Shown here one piece after another: positions 1 through 12,996 of a stretch of DNA of 64,000 nucleotides (the stretch's first letter is position 1; each line of letters begins with the position of its first letter). A program made the position numbers and the translations under genes. The notes under the pieces are model-generated. The model searched no databases. It was not told where the DNA came from and saw nothing but the letters and a program-made list of their open reading frames with translations. The stretch spans positions 25,556,552 to 25,620,551 of the forward strand of contig CM060183.1 of NCBI GenBank assembly GCA_030549335.1, read 5' to 3'. This stretch comes from Pontederia crassipes (lineage: Eukaryota; Streptophyta; Magnoliopsida; Commelinales; Pontederiaceae).

Positions 1-3000
1 TTTTATCAATGGACTTGCCTTTTTCATCTTTATCTAATTTTGTAGTAGTGCTCATAGGAGTTGTGCTCTGCTTACATTCGTTCATCCCGAATCTTTTGAG
101 TAGTTCCCTTGTATATTTTTCTTGATTTAGAAAAATACCTTTCTTGGATTGTTTTACTTGTAGGCCTAGAAAGAAGGTGAGTTCTCCTATAAGACTCATT
201 TCAAATTCTTGTTGCATAAGGGCTTCAAACTATTTGCATAGACATTCATTAGTAGCACCATAAACAATATCATAAATATAAATGTGAACTATTAAAATAT
301 TATTTTTAAAATATTTTAAGAACAATGTGGTGTCAACTTTCCCTTTTTGAAAATCATTTTCAATTAAAAATGAACTCAATCTTTCATACCAAGCTCGAGT
401 GGCTTGTTTCAATTTATAAAGAGCTTTTGAGAGTTTGAAAACATGATGGGGAAAATATGAATTTTCAAAACCTTGAGGTTGTTCGACATAAACTTCCGCA
501 TTTATAAAACCATTCAAGAAAGTCGATTTAACATCCATTTGAAAAAGTTTAAAACCTTTATAACATGTAAAACCTAAAAGCATTCGAATTGCCTCAAGTC
601 TAGCAACATGAGCAAAAATTTCATCAAAATCAATCCCTTCAATTTTTGAGTAACCCTTGGCCACTAATTTAATCTTGTTCCTCACAATGACACCATTTTT
701 ATCTAACTTGTTTCGAAAGACCCATTTGATTTCAATGATAGGATGGTCCTTGGGTCTTTCTACAAGTTTCCACACTTGATTTCTTTCAAAGTTATTTAAT
801 TCCTCATGCATTGCATTTATCCAATTTGGATCTTCAAGTGCTTCATCTATATTGTTGGGCTCATAATTTGCAAGAAAAATCGAAAAAGCACATAAATTTT
901 TTAAAGAATTTCTATTTTTATGCCTTCATTTACCTTACCTATAACTTGATCAAGTGGATGTGATGAGGCATATATCCAATTTCTTGGGATGATTTGATTC
1001 TCTTCTCTTTGAGGTACTTCCATTTCTTTCGCCTTTGGAGTGTTATCTTTTGCTTCTTCTATGTCCACAACTTCAAGTTTTCTTTGTACTTCAACTACTT
1101 CTTTATCATCATCCTATGTTTGTTTGCTCAAAGAATCATTAGTTTCATTGAATTTAACATTAATAGACTCTTCAACAATTAATGTTCTTTTGTTGTATAC
1201 TCTATAGGTTTTACTTGTATTAGAATAACCAAGAAAAATATCATCATCACATTTATCGTCAAATTTGTCTAAATTATCTTTAATGTTCAAGATATAACAT
1301 TTACATCCAAAAACTTTAAAATATGAGATGTTTGGTTTCTTACCAAATAATATTTCAAAACATGTTTTCTTTTCAAGAGGTCTAAGTAGAATTCTATTGA
1401 GAACATAGCAAGATGTGTTTACGGCTTCCACCCAAAAATATTTTGGTAATTTACTTTCATTTAAGATTGTTCTAGCCATTTCTTGTATAGTTCTATTTTT
1501 TCTTTCTACTACTCCATTTTGTTGAGGTATTCTAGGAGTGGAAAAATTATGAGTAATTCCATTTTCTTCGCAAAATAATTCAAATTTATGATTTTTAAAT
1601 TCTCCTCAATGGTCACTTCTAATTTTTGAAATCTTTTGTTCAAATTCGTTTTGAACTCTTTTTGCAAATTTGAAAAATATGTTTAGCGTTTCATCTTTAC
1701 TAGCAAGAAAAATTGTCCAAGTGAAACGAGAGAAATCATCAACAATTACAAATACATATATTTTTCCTTCTAAACTAGTCATATCAATAGGCTCAAACAA
1801 ATCAAGATGTAAAAGTTCCAATGCCCTATGCGTACTAATAACTCCTTTTAATTTAAAAGAACTTTTGGTTTGTTTACCTTTTAAACATGAATCACAAACA
1901 TTGTTTTTCTCAAATTTGATCTTAGGTAAGCCTCTAACCAATTTATGATTTGAGAGTTTATTTAGCAATTTGTAATTTGCATGTCCTAATCTCCTATGCT
2001 ACAAGTTTATGTCATCATGCACGACACTAAGATATTTTTCATTTTTCAATTTATCAAAATCAATTTTGTATACATTATTGTACCTAAATCCCATGTGTAA
2101 AATTTTGTTATTTTCATCTAGTATCAAACATTTGTCCTTCTCAATTTTAACTAAATAATTTTTATCACAAAGTTGACTTATGCTAATTAGATTATGTTTT
2201 AGATTTTCAACAAGTCAAACATTTTCTAAATACACTTTGTCATTCTTACAAATATTACATATACCAATTACTCTTCATTTACTATTGTTTCCAAAAGTGA
2301 CTTTACCTCCATTTTTCTTTTTCAAATTGATGAAATTTGAAGCATCGCCGGTCATATGCCTTGAGCATTCACTATCCAAATATCATTTACTTTCATTGTA
2401 CATAGAAGCTTCCTACAAGAAAGAAATTAGCAGTTTCTTATTTTTGGTACCCAAACTTGCTTGGGTCCATCTTAGTTAGTCATGGTCCTTTTCGGGATCT
2501 AAATTTTCTTTATTCCTTTGCTTATTCATTTCCTAATTCTGCAATCATAAGAATAATGCCCTTCATATCCATAATGAAAATAAACAATTTGTGATCTTGT
2601 GTAATCATGTGATGCTTTAACAAATATAATTCTTTTGTCATTCTTCTTTTCAAAAGAGGTGAAACCAAGTTCCTTTTTGTTTGAAGATATTCTAAATCCA
2701 CTAAGTATTGCGTCTAACATTTTACTTCCATTTGAAAAATTTTCAAGTTCAAGTTTCAATTGATTAATTTGTTTGTTCAAACATACACTTTCTACAATTT
2801 GTCTTTTACATATTGATTTTAGTGCACTATTTTCCATTTTCAATTCTTCAATTGAAAGTTCTAAGCTAGATTTATTAATTAGACATCTAAACTCCTTATG
2901 CACATTGAAAGATTCACTATCACTATAGTTATAGGAGTTACATGATACCTCATGGCTATTAGCCATTAGACATATGTAGGCTTCCTCGTCATCACTGGAA

Positions 3001-3984
3001 GAGGTGTTGGAGTCATTCTCTTCATCTTCACTTTCGTCCCAAGTGGCTTGGAGAGCCTTTTTCTTCCTTCTTGAGCTTTCTCCATCTTTCTCCTTTTTGA
3101 CTAAATTTGGACATTCATTTTTGTAGTGTCAAATCTTTTTGCATTCAAAGTAAGTTATTTGGCTTTTGCTTAATGATCTTCTCTTGGAATAGTCTTTCTT
3201 CTTCTTAGCGAATCTGAGATATTTGTCAAGCTTCTTTGCATATAGAGAAAGCTTCTTTTCATCAAGATCCTCATCTTCACTTGTATCTTCCTCATCTTTG
3301 TTTGCTTTCAATACAAGTGTTTTTCTTTTTGGAGTGTTTGCTTCTTCATCCTCCTTGATCCCGATCTCATAGGTCAAGAGTGAACCTATAAGATCATCAA
3401 AGTCCAACTTGTTTAAGTCCTTTTCTTCAATCATCGTCCTCTTTGTATGTCACTTGGAGGAGAGAGACCTGAGAAATTTTTTCACTTTTTGAGAATTAGT
3501 CATTGGCTCGCCAAAAAGGCTAAGCCATTTATAATATCATTGAAGCGAACAACCATCTCATTAATAGACTTATTTTCAAGAATTTTAAAAGAATCATTAA
3601 TAGACTTTATCCGTTCCTTCATGAGTAATAATGAGTTTTTTTTCTAAATATCATTAGCACTTTCACAACTAGAAATATGATTAAACTCCGTTGGATCCAA
3701 AGCACAATAAAAAATATTTTTAGCTTTTCAATCTAGTTTTACTAAAATTTTTTCTCCTTCGGTATATTCTGAAAGCTTTTTCTTACTTAAATCAAAACCA
3801 TTTTGAATAATATCTCACATATCAATATCAACAGAACAAACGTAGGCTTGCATCCTAATTTTCCAATAAGCAAAATTTGAGGCATTGAAAAGTGGAGGAC
3901 GATTAATAGATTGACCTTCAGAAAAATCGAAACCACTTGATGGCATAGCTTTAAAGATATTTCAAATCTGAAAGCTAGAGCAAC

Positions 3985-3999
3985 TTGGCTCTGATACCA
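3985..3999 (-). other. Primer-binding site (initiator tRNA-Met type)
   Basis: On the minus strand the sequence reads TGGTATCAGAGCCAA two bases inside the LTR end. This matches the 3' end of plant initiator methionine tRNA, the primer used by most copia elements. It fixes the LTR boundary and the element's orientation. Confidence 0.9.
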
Positions 4000-4001
4000 A
4001 T

Positions 4002-5046
4002 TGTAGGATCGAAAGCACCAAGAGGGAGGGGGGTGAATTGGTGAAATTAAAATTTTCAAAAATTCACCTTCGGAGAAAAATGATAAAACCGATCACAAGC
4101 AAATAAAGATAATGCGTAGATGAAGAATAAAGAACAAACATAAGAAGGTACGATATGTTGACGAGGTTCAGACCCAACACTTTGACCTACGTTCCCGCTC
4201 CGACTTCTCGACCTTGAGATCGTCGGAGATTCACTATCTTTCTCTTTTCTTGTAGGGAGAGAACAACCCTCTTAATACAATCACTCCTTCTTCTCCGCTC
4301 AAGAGGCAAGACACACCTCTCTTACAAGGAGCTCTCAATTTCATTATGTTTCAGAAAGTGAATGTTTCCCTCTAACTCTTTTCTTTTACAAAACTCTTTT
4401 TTCACACTCAAGGTTAAGAAAAGAAAATGGAAGAAATTGCAATTTTATGCTAAAAAACTTGAGAGAAGCTCTAGGATGTTCCTTCTTACTTGGATGAGTT
4501 TTCTTCAGGCTTTGACACTCCTTTTATAGGCTCCTAAGGGTGAGAATCCGTTCAAAAAATCTCCCCCATTTTTTTCCTCAATATTCTAGCCGTTACTGTT
4601 CATTTGCCGGTCAACCGGTTTATGTGACCGTTGTCTCATTTTTGTGCTTTGACGTTGTCCGATCGTCCGGTCCTTTGACCGATATAACGACCGATAATGT
4701 CTCATCATCGATCGATCTTTTTGCTATCGACCGGTCTATCGACTGGTATAGTCTCGACGTCGATCGGTATCTTGTCGTCTTTTCTTTCATCGAATATCAG
4801 TCGACCGGTGCTTCTGGTCGGTCGACCGATGTGTCGATCGGTATCTTGTTGTCTTTCCTTTCACAGAATATCAATGGACCGGTGCTTCTGGTCGGTCGAC
4901 CGTTCGTGTCTGAAACTTTTTCTTTCGACTTTTAATTTGCCAAATTCTTCAACGAATCTGTTCATATCAATCATACACCTGTATTATCACCACTTGAGAG
5001 TAGATTAGTAACTATTAGGTCTATTTAATTTGTTATCATCAAAACA
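4002..5046 (-). repeat. 5' LTR of the copia element
   Basis: On the minus strand it begins TGTTTTGATGATAACA (5046 downward) and ends in CCTACA at 4002, giving the usual TG...CA ends and about 1,045 bp. The element's primer-binding site follows directly. An internal tandem duplication of about 75 bp (4763-4836 and 4837-4911) is rich in CGACCGGT-type motifs. Confidence 0.85.
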
Positions 5047-7310
5047 TGAGATTCAATACCAAGAAGGCATATTAGACAGATTATTCATTCCAAATGGCCG
5101 TTCAGACAGAGTCGGTGGTAAAGAGTTGTCCATCATGAACCTATAAACAGAATTCGCCTTAGTCACACCCTGGGTATCCATCACCCAGTGCCAGGACATC
5201 ATTGGCAGCAATAGGCAAATACACAGAAAGAATGCAGTTAATTAATTCAGGACCAAACATCTCAGAGAGTAGCATATGATTCCAACAGTGGTCGTGGATA
5301 AGATCTTTAACTAATAAATCTTGAGAAATGCATTTGACATTTATATATGAAGGTTTCCATGCAAGAGGTATACTAAAAATCCAAGGATCATTTAACATAA
5401 ATGTATCATTCCTATTACCAATCATTTTCATAAAACCAAGCTTGGTGCAGTTCATAGTATTCATAAAGGCTCTCCAACACAAAGAGAAAAATCTAGGAGG
5501 AATATTATATATCCACGAATGAATAATACCATATTTATGCTTGACAAGCTGGACCCAAGGAACATTTTTGTTATTTAGTAGGTCAAGAACTCTTTTTGCC
5601 AATAAGGAGGTGCGGATGTGCTTAAAACTTTTGGTACCCAGCCCACCACAAATCTTGGGCTACTGAATAGTTTCCCAATTGATCAAATGGATACCCCTTT
5701 TCACACTATTCGAGCTTCAAAAGAAAGATCTGTTGTATTTTTCAATGGCGGTAATGATTCCATTAGCAATATAAGAGGAACTAGAGGCATACACAGGGAT
5801 GGAATTAATGACATAATTAATAAGAACAATTTTACCAGCCTGATTAAGAAGGATTTGCTTCCAGCCAGTCAACCTTTTAGCAATCTTATCAATAATACTT
5901 CGCTGAGTATTAATGGAGATATATTTGAAGGAGATATGGATACCCAGGTAATAGAAATGAAAGAGCCCACACGAAAATTAAGGATATTTTGAACTACACT
6001 TTTCCTGGTGGCAGCTAATTTAGGGGGATAAAATATTTCAGATTTATTATGATTCACCCTTTGATTAGTGAGATGCTCATAAATTTGGAATAATTTCTTC
6101 AAGACAATACAATTTGATTTAGTTGCAGCAATACAAATGAGAAGGTCATCAGCATACATAAGGTGACCAAGCTTGAAGGAATTGATGGAGTATGGAATTA
6201 GAGCATCCATATGGACTTGATGATTAATCAGAGAGGTCAAAACCTGTGAAACCAAAATAAATAAATAAGGGGACAAGGGGTCACCCTGCCTAATCCCCTT
6301 ATGACTGATAAAAGAGGTAGAGACATATCCATTGATATTCCAGGAAAAAGTGGGAGATTTAATACAGGTGAGAATCTAGGATATAAAGAGAGGAGGGGAA
6401 TTTATTTTTATGATGATAGTTTCCACAGCATGCCAAGAGACTCTGTCGAAAACTTTTTCCATATCCACCTTAAACATAAGGAACTTTTTTCTACCCCTAG
6501 CAATAGATTGGGTGACCTCCTGAGCAACAATAATGTTGTCCTGGATTGACCTATGAGGTATGGAAGCATATTGGCATTGGTCAATCAAGGAGTTAAGAGT
6601 AGGTCTTAGCCTCAGAGCCATAACCTTGGAAGTGATTCTATATAGCACATTGCAAAGAGATATTGGCCTAAAATTAGAAACCCTGACAGGGAATTCCTTC
6701 TTGGGAATGAAGATAAGAGAGGTGTGGGTCCAATCAGAGGAGAGGGAGAAAGAAGAAAGGGCCTTTCTAATGTGCATGCATATATTCGGGCCCACAATAT
6801 TCCAATAGTGCCTATAGAATTCAATAATAAAGCCATCAGAACTAGGAGCCTTTCCAGAGCCCATACTCCAAAGACAGTCCCTAATCTCATAGTGAGTAAT
6901 AGGTGCGGTCAAAGTATGCCACCAGTGGTGACCAAGCTTAGGAAGATCAGACCAAGTAGAAGGGCAAGTATTGAGCAGTTCAGACATCCAGAGGTCCTGA
7001 TAGTGCTTCACAAAATAATTAGAAATCTGAGAGTCCTCCCCAAGTGTAGTACCCTCACTAGATATGATAGAATTTATATGGTTGGATTTGGATCTAATGA
7101 TGGTAGACATGTGAAAGAACTTGGTGTTCTTATCCTCGTGATTTAATAAATTGACTTTGGACTTAATCCACCACTTAAGGTTAATCTATCTGAGGTAAGT
7201 CAGATGTTTGTTGTAGAAAACTCTAAAAGTAATCAACTCAGTGTCAGTAAGACCTGAAGACTCATCCTTGTGTTCTAGGAACTATATTATTCATAGATGT
7301 CTAGATTCAT
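5047..7310 (-). mobile_element. L1-type LINE fragment with reverse transcriptase
   Basis: Minus-strand frames give, in order, a region just upstream of RT (DKNTKFFHMSTI, about 7100-7140), the RT core with FRPISLCNVLYRI (about 6600-6700) and FKVDMEKVFDRVSW (about 6430-6490), the YADD catalytic box (about 6150) and a zf-RVT type C-terminal stretch (5100-5602). This is the non-LTR RT of plant L1 elements. The frame changes between segments, so it is inactive. The apurinic endonuclease is not seen. The coding stretch still reads at 5050-5150 and stops where the copia LTR begins, so the LINE was probably the landing site; its 3' part should lie beyond the left edge. Confidence 0.9.
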
Positions 7311-9590
7311 CATCAAGTTTGTTTTGCCTAACAATTGCAAATGAGATCTTCAATAAATTTTTTTACATTCGTTAGGACTCAAATTCGAAATCTTACTTAA
7401 GAGTAGTCATTTATCACTTCATCCTAACTTCTGCGCGTAATCTGTGACACACTTTTATCTAGCCATTATGAACGGCAACGGTAAGAGAAGTGAAATAGTT
7501 TAGGACACTTCAACATTATGGTTTACCTACTTTTTAATAGCACCCTAAAATCAAGTGTTCGCTCGATATGATCTCATTTTTCTTTTGAAAGAAGCCAATT
7601 TAAATTGCAGTTTGACAAATAGCTCAATGTGTCCACAAAATTACGAAAAAGTTTTAGAAACTCATGAGAAAAAAAATTCAAATCGCCCAAATACTTCAAA
7701 CCTTCGTTACTGTTCTATGTCAAGAAGATGATGCCAAGAGTTATTTTCTCCCTTCTCCAAGTCCCCTGTGGGTTGAATTCCAAAATAAGGAGATCAAACT
7801 CCATTACGCATGTAGTATTATGATGAAACACCACGCATCAAACTCAATCAGTTGTTAAAAAAAAAATAACCCTAATGCAGTAATATATTATATAATGCAA
7901 TAATATGTAATGGAGTTTGGAATTGGACGTCAGAGTGTTTTGTGCCAAACCTTTGTGATCATTGCTTACACGGCAAGTTTGAGTATTAGATTATAGGCAT
8001 AATTTGTTCCATGGCTACTCGTCTGGTATCGGATACATATGCTAAGCATTGCTAATTAAAATGAAAGGTTGAATCCTATCCACCTTTAGAACTAATTAAA
8101 GTTATCACCAAGTAAACACGTTCGATCGACGACTAGTTTCATTTTCTTTTTTTGTAAGAACATTTGCAGATAAAAAAGTAGTTCGGAGCTTTGGATTATG
8201 GACATTGGGCATTTGTTGTTAACTGCTTTTTTGAGGTTGACAACGGCTGTTTTATTTTTATTCATTATTGAAACGAGGTACTCATTTAACATATGTGCTA
8301 CTATTTGCATCTTCTTATTTTTATTCAAATTAGTTGGATAGACGATGTCTTCGATCTTAATCCGCAGATCCTTTTTTACTTTTTTACCTGATACATGCAC
8401 TCAAATAATTAGAGCAACAAAATCGTTCGAATTACTCTGCATCTCGTAATCATCTTTATTTCCTTTATAAAAAAAATAAAATATTATAGTCCAATTAAGA
8501 ATGAACTCCGTAAATTTCGTAAAGAGCTGGAATCTCTTTATTTAAGAAATATTTGTAGCTTATTAACTTTGAAATCAGTAAGGTGCTTCCCACAAGCTCT
8601 CAAGAATGGTTAAGGATCACGCTTTTAATGGAACACAAACCGATCTGATTTCTGTAAGGTCTTAGAGATCAAAGGGTTACATCATATCAAACCGATCATT
8701 ATTGGACGAAAAATCATATCATATTAACTAGAATAAGCGAGTTGAGACTTGGCTGACCCAAAATGTTAAGAATATATATAAAAAAGAATGAAACTTGTTT
8801 CTAAACTTCCCCCTCCAACCCACCCCCAACGATATATTCACAATTAAAAATGTTCAATGGTTCATAAAATCAATGTTACCAGTTATGTTTGGATAAGGTT
8901 TTGGTTCTCTGACGGCTGTAGCCCAATAAATTGGGAGCTCTTCAACACGACAAGAGCTGCCGCGAAGAAAGTTTAGGGCCTTCGGCCTGAGTATTGTTAA
9001 GAATTAAGGAGACATTTTATGCCAAATAAAAAAGTCCAATAAGCGTTTATTCTTCGCTTATTATAAAATATCGAGTTCGATTAAAATTTTTGTTGGACTC
9101 TTCTTCGCTTAACTAAAGCCTCACGTGTCATTACTACGTATGTAACGCGAGACGATCTAATTAGTTGAATTTAACGATGAACCTTTAATTTGTGAATAAT
9201 GCACCTATCACATGGATTGAACTGTTGTCTCTTGCTTCCCGATACCGGAGCGACCAAATAAAAGTTCCAACATATAATTTCTCCAAATAATTTGAAAAAG
9301 TAAGTCACTTACTAACGATCGACAAGAAAAATACATGCAACTTTCAGGACCAAACGTTCTGCAAACGTTTTGGTTGCTGGGGAATACTGAGAAGATTCCT
9401 ACGTTTCCATTGAATTTGTGTTCTCAATTTATCATGTTACATACTTCCATAACATCACCATAATGATACTAAAAGACTCTATTTTTATGTTACTTTGAAG
9501 AGGAAAGAAAATATGTGCACATCTTTAATTATCACCCAACTATTTAGCAGTTGATCAAAATTAGCCATTGATAAGATACACATAGTCATC
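7311..9590. other. Non-coding spacer
   Basis: AT-rich sequence between the L1 relic and the solo LTR. The longest open frame (8092-8400, minus) is lysine-rich and matches no family I recognise. I see no splice-bounded exons, tRNA or obvious repeat ends. Confidence 0.5.
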
Positions 9591-9595
9591 AATCT

Positions 9596-11724
9596 TGTAA
9601 CGCCTCACCAATTCAAGGAGAGACGCGAAATCAATGCAATTAAAAGAGAGAATTCAAATTAATTTGGATTAAAAAAAAAGAAGAAAAATAAAACGGCCGA
9701 CCTGTGGAGGAAATTCCTCCCCTGATCGCGTTTTGGAATCGGCCGGCCGATGCTATAAAAGGGAACGTGAGGACAATTCTCGCGCCCCTTGGATCCCCTT
9801 TTGACCAGTCGCCGCTCTCCCTCGTCTTCTTCCTCGGCTCCAATGACCGGCGCGCACAGCAGACGATGAACGAGACGCGAACAGGACGATCGAATCGAAC
9901 AATCCTCTGGCGAGCGGCCAATCCTCCTCGGCGCGCACGTGAAGATCAGGCGCACCTACTCACCAGCCAGGAACGACCGGTGACCGCAGAGATGATGTAA
10001 GAACTCGCCGACGAACTCCAACAATCGAAACAGAGGTACCTTTGATTCCAAATCCCCTAGATGAAGAAATATTAATCTTTTGATGCATACAAAGAGTCCA
10101 TCATGATCCTGCGAGTCGTAGCTTTATTTTTCGTATTTTGATCGCCGTATTTTGATGGCCGGAAGGACGCCGGAAATGAGGAAGATGACCAGCGACCCTA
10201 TTTTATCGAGAAAATCGGTCGACCGGCTCGATGAACGGTCAAACAAATCTGGCAAGCGTCTCGCACTGCCGCATTTTTTTTTATCGATCGATCGCTTTGA
10301 TAGATTTTCCTGACCTATTCGATTTTATAATCGGTCGACCGATCCATCCGACCGGTCCGAACCGGTCCAGTGATTCTCCTCTCGAACCCTAACAAGAGAC
10401 TCTAACCGGTTTACCCTTACCCGGTCGAATCCTATTACAAAGACATAAATACCCTTCCAGTTTCTGACCTATAATTCTAGAGTCCATTAAAAATAAGTAA
10501 AGATAAGAAAAACAAAGATGAAACTATGAGATTGCTATGTGTCACCCCAATGTATGGAACAAAGATCATAGTATGGCATAGAGAGAGGCAGGTAGTTAGC
10601 TGAGGAGACAACGAACTTACTAGTCTTCGATTATCACTGTTCCTGAGTTACAGGTCCTCTCCCACCTGTATCTCGAAGAAGGGTGATGCATTGACACACT
10701 CCTTCTCCCAAAGATACATAATTTCATAGTATCATGCCAGTGACAGATAGCTAACTGATGGGACAGTGAACCTACAGGTTCTTAAATGACCACTGTTCCT
10801 AAAGTGCAGGTCATCTCCCGCCTACATTTCGAAATGGGTGATGCATTATCACACCCCATCACCAATGTGAGCTTACTGGCTTTATAGATTTAGAGAGGCA
10901 CTCTAGCATCTCAAATTAATAAAGTCGAACTCGCATAGGACAACTAACTTTAAGAACATCATAGTAATATAAAAGACGTAGTGCAACTCATGCAAAGTAA
11001 AGTATTGTATAGTAAAGTACAGAGCATAGTATAGCAAAGCATGGGATATGGTATGGCAAAGTTCATGCAGGGATCAGTAAAGATCAAGGTAGAGTACAGT
11101 AAAGATAAGGCATAATCGTAGTAAAGAACAGAGTACATGTATTGATATGATTGAAGCATGACATATTGTTCATGGAAATCAAAGTATACAAGTCAAGGCA
11201 TATTATTGTTCATTGCTAATTTATTGTATACGACTATCTATTATTATTTCATCATCTATGCTTCTATTATACTGGGCATCTTTGCTCATGCGTACTCGAT
11301 TTCACTGCATTAAAATTTTGTAGGTGAGAATTCTGCATGATGAAGCATTGAAGGGCACAGAGCTTGAAGAATGCTGCACATGACTAGCTTACAGTTTCTC
11401 CCAATTGTTTTCGGTCTATCAATTGTCCTTGTTTCGAAAGATATTATGTTATTCCGCTTGTTGAACTTCCTTCCACATGTTGAACTTGTTGCAGAGTGTG
11501 ATCTTTTCTTACTTTGCTATAGACTGCATTAATTATCTATCCCCTTCGATATTCAGACGTTTAAGCTTCCGTAATAAGTTCTTTGATTTTATATTACTAT
11601 TATATTGATGCCATGTATACAAATTGTTGAATGATCATGATCAATATTGTAGTAGACACTGTAGCGCTCCCGGAGTCAACCTGACTGCCTACATGGCAGG
11701 AGGATCGATTTTGGAAGCGTTACA
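9596..11724 (+). mobile_element. Solo LTR, probable Ty3/gypsy type
   Basis: A 2,129-bp block starts TGTAACGCC and ends GCGTTACA, with the TG...CA ends of an LTR, and is flanked by perfect 5-bp repeats AATCT (9591-9595 and 11725-11729). It holds a TATA box (TATAAAAG, about 9753) but no gag or pol coding. The right half is full of short AGTAAAG/GTATAG-like repeats. A single LTR with matching target-site duplications is the usual product of recombination between the two LTRs of one element. The family is inferred from the end sequence and length only. The orientation is inferred from the TATA box. Confidence 0.8.
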
Positions 11725-11729
11725 AATCT

Positions 11730-12262
11730 AAATATGTAATGTCACCATACTATTTAATTTTACTACTACACTCATGGCGATTAATATTGAACTAATGACA
11801 AAACATAATAACTTTCCTCGTAAACTTTAGATATTGAAATCAAAAGTAGTAACTCGTACTTATGCACTCAATGTTTGTAATCAGAAACTTTTTTGCCCTC
11901 GAATGTAATAGACAAAGTGCTAATATACAAAGTAGCATCAATAAATCTTTTTAAAATTTAAGCCCATAATGAATAGTAACTCGATCTCGTCAACCTCATG
12001 TTAGATATTTTAATGTTGGACTCACGGTCCATGGACCATCGAAGCATGGGTCGTTCTCATTTCCATCTAAACTTCTCCTAAATGCCTAAGAAATAATCTC
12101 ATGATCATGCAATTGCTTGCTTTCACAAAGTTAATAGATCCACAAGTACTCTGATAAACAATATGTATCAAGATTATTTTGCCTAAGATAAGGAATTTAA
12201 AGTCCACATATCATCGTGGATGTGCAAGACTACTTTTGTAACGACCCAATCTTCCCAAAATG

Positions 12263-12293
<31 letters not shown>

Positions 12294-12452
12294 TTATGAG
12301 CATTTGAGGAGCGTAAGACCCTTTTCCCATTTGTATCCCTATTCACTCACGCTCTCTCCTTTCCCCCAAGTAAACATCCTTTCGTAGTACTCCCTCACCT
12401 CTCATCTCTTGCAACCGCCGCAAAGGAAAATGCGGAAAGAAGGTGATCCACT
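11730..12452. other. Spacer with GA microsatellite
   Basis: No coding signal. A GA-rich simple repeat lies at about 12262-12294. Confidence 0.5.
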
Positions 12453-12996
12453 TGGGGTGAGCATCGGTCGGTTCGGTTAATTAACCAATTGGATAAGTCG
12501 GTTAATTGATTGAATCAATCAAAAAAAATTTAACCGTTATTTGGACTAAAAAAATCGGTTAACCAATTTCGGTTAACCGAAAATTTTATATGGGAGTTTT
12601 AGGGTTTCTGTTTTTTAATTTGTATTGGACTTCCCTATATAAACTCCATGATGGCTAAGTTATTTCGTATCATTATAATCATCATTATTCCATAAGAAAG
12701 AGAGCCGCCGCCATCCAAAGATGTAGTCCGATTTAGGATGAACCTCGTAATTTTTTGTGCACTTATGTGTTCGTGCGATCTCTCTCCCTCTTTCTGTAAC
12801 AAAAACTAATATAATAATATAAAATATTAATTTTTTTAACCAAAATTTTAGTTAATTATCTATAACCGACCAAATTATTTCAGTTAGCAAATTTTTTATT
12901 CGTTAACCGAATTGGATAATCCGGTTCGGTTAATCGATCAAAAAATCGATTGGTTAACCGTCGGATACGGTGAAATGGTTAACCGTGCTCACCCCA
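12453..12996. mobile_element. hAT-like MITE
   Basis: The 544-bp block begins TGGGGTGAGCA and ends TGCTCACCCCA, a perfect 11-bp terminal inverted repeat. The inverted similarity continues inward through GGTTCGGTTAA and GGTTAACCG motifs. GATCCACT lies directly left and GATCCACC three bases beyond the right end, consistent with a worn 8-bp target-site duplication as made by hAT transposases. No transposase is encoded. Confidence 0.75.

Larger units (their letters stand above)
1..5046 (-). mobile_element. Ty1/copia LTR retrotransposon, partial, broken fossil
   Basis: Read on the minus strand, the element starts with its 5' LTR (4002-5046), then a primer-binding site, a gag region with a zinc-knuckle-like stretch (about 2526-3987), an integrase region (about 1114-1968) and a reverse transcriptase region (about 1-811). 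The order gag, integrase, RT is that of Ty1/copia. The RT part contains the family's KWVFRNKLDKNG and QMDVKSTFLNG stretches. RNase H and the 3' LTR lie beyond the left edge. The long LTR, starting TGTTTTGATGATAACA, resembles the SIRE/Maximus group, which is a tentative placement. The coding part is broken in several places, so this is a fossil. It lies inside an L1-type LINE. Confidence 0.93.

Noticed and set aside
4540-5008. Two open frames of 131 and 103 codons
   Set aside because: They lie wholly within the copia LTR, on the strand opposite to its genes, in a tandem duplicated CGACCGGT-rich segment.
8092-8400. A 102-codon lysine-rich open frame
   Set aside because: No recognisable domain, isolated in AT-rich spacer, no promoter or splice context.
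9640-10000. Overlapping open frames on both strands in a GC-rich island
   Set aside because: They lie inside the solo LTR just after its TATA box and show no domain; GC-rich sequence keeps several frames open by chance.
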